A stretch of DNA of 5,209 nt from Paracoccaceae bacterium. GTDB lineage: Bacteria; Pseudomonadota; Alphaproteobacteria; Rhodobacterales; Rhodobacteraceae. The stretch covers positions 1-5,209 of the forward strand of contig WFUK01000193.1 of the NCBI GenBank assembly GCA_015485015.1, read 5' to 3'. The translations under genes and the position numbers were made by a program. The notes beneath the pieces were generated by a model. The model was not told the DNA's origin and did not search any database. It saw only the letters and a program-made list of their open reading frames with translations. Below, in pieces: positions 4,971-5,209 of this stretch. The number at the start of each line of letters is the position of its first letter. Positions within the stretch are counted from its first letter, which is position 1.

Positions 4971-5209
4971 AAAACGGGTTTGTCTATGCCCCGACCGATG
5001 ATCCGGTCGAGGTGATCCATGCGGATGGTGACATTCTGATCGTCAACAAGCCCGCCGACCTGCTGTCGGTGCCCGGCAAGGCGCTGGAGCATCGGGACTG
5101 TCTGGAGAGCCGTTTGCGCGCGCTTTATCCCGATACCCTGCTGGTGCATCGTCTGGATATGGCGACCTCGGGCGTGATGGTGTTTGCGCGCAAACGGCTC
5201 TCCAGACAG
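4967..5209 (+). CDS. rluA: RluA-type pseudouridine synthase (3' truncated)
   Basis: The frame starts at GTG 4967, which shares GTGA with the bolA stop codon, implying translational coupling; no stronger start is in frame nearby. The 81 visible codons encode an N-terminal RluA domain: DILIVNKPADLLSVPGKALEH (split: DILIVNKPAD 23-32, LLSVPGK 33-39), then LVHRLDMATSGVMVFAR. HRLDMATSG carries the catalytic Asp of the family. LSVPG and HRLDMATSG match E. coli RluA, which makes pseudouridine in 23S rRNA (U746) and in certain tRNAs (U32); other RluA-family members are possible. After FAR the last six codons (KRLSRQ) do not look like the family. They coincide with the inverted-repeat arm at the window end, so they may be artefactual. 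The true gene should run on for well over 100 more codons. Confidence 0.88.
   Translation, partial: MKNGFVYAPTDDPVEVIHADGDILIVNKPADLLSVPGKALEHRDCLESRLRALYPDTLLVHRLDMATSGVMVFARKRLSRQ
5098..5209. repeat. perfect 24-bp inverted repeat ending at the window edge
   Basis: Bases 5186-5209 are the exact reverse complement of 5098-5121, with 64 bases between. The arm starts at a self-complementary GCGCGC present at both 5116-5121 and 5186-5191, and runs to the very last base. Inside a conserved coding gene this is best explained by fold-back priming during amplification or library making, or by a misassembled contig end. Confidence 0.85.

Overview
The window is a dense bacterial stretch, almost certainly from an alphaproteobacterium and most likely from the Rhodobacterales (Roseobacter/Paracoccus-like). 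The reasons are moderately high GC, close gene packing, and a C-terminal J-domain protein with an upstream Cys/His site placed divergently from bolA, an arrangement I recall from that order. No taxonomic search was possible.

Layout. (1) 1-109 is the 3' end of an unrecognised gene, 3 bases ahead of a full gamma-glutamyltransferase-like Ntn-hydrolase gene (113-1693, +). (2) A short leftward pair encodes an ArsR-family regulator (2258-1941) and a 72-residue one-pass membrane protein with a SHOCT domain (1930-1712). It converges on the GGT-like gene over a possible bidirectional stem-loop. (3) A rightward trio diverges from the ArsR gene: a Met/Cys-rich N-terminal region fused to a DUF302 domain (2340-2912), a TauE/SafE (TSUP) permease (2935-3672) and an 85-residue protein that is 21% methionine (3688-3945). 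(4) A J-domain protein (4611-3952, -) diverges from bolA (4707-4970, +). A truncated rluA-type pseudouridine synthase starts inside the bolA stop codon (4967-5209, +).

The most interesting part is 1712-3945. The ArsR gene and the DUF302 gene share an 81-base AT-rich control region. It holds a perfect 9-bp inverted repeat, one arm on the arsR start codon and the other on the overlapping -10 elements of both divergent promoters. This looks like one self-regulated module: a cysteine-containing sensor-repressor, two Met-rich proteins that could bind soft metal or thiol ligands, and a TSUP exporter. The inducer (Cu(I) or another soft metal, sulfite, or reactive sulfur) cannot be decided from sequence. 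The regulator lacks the classic ArsR ELCVC arsenic motif.

The last 24 bases are an exact reverse complement of 5098-5121. The reading frame leaves the expected RluA sequence at that point. This looks like a fold-back artefact at a contig end, so the last 18 bases should not be trusted.
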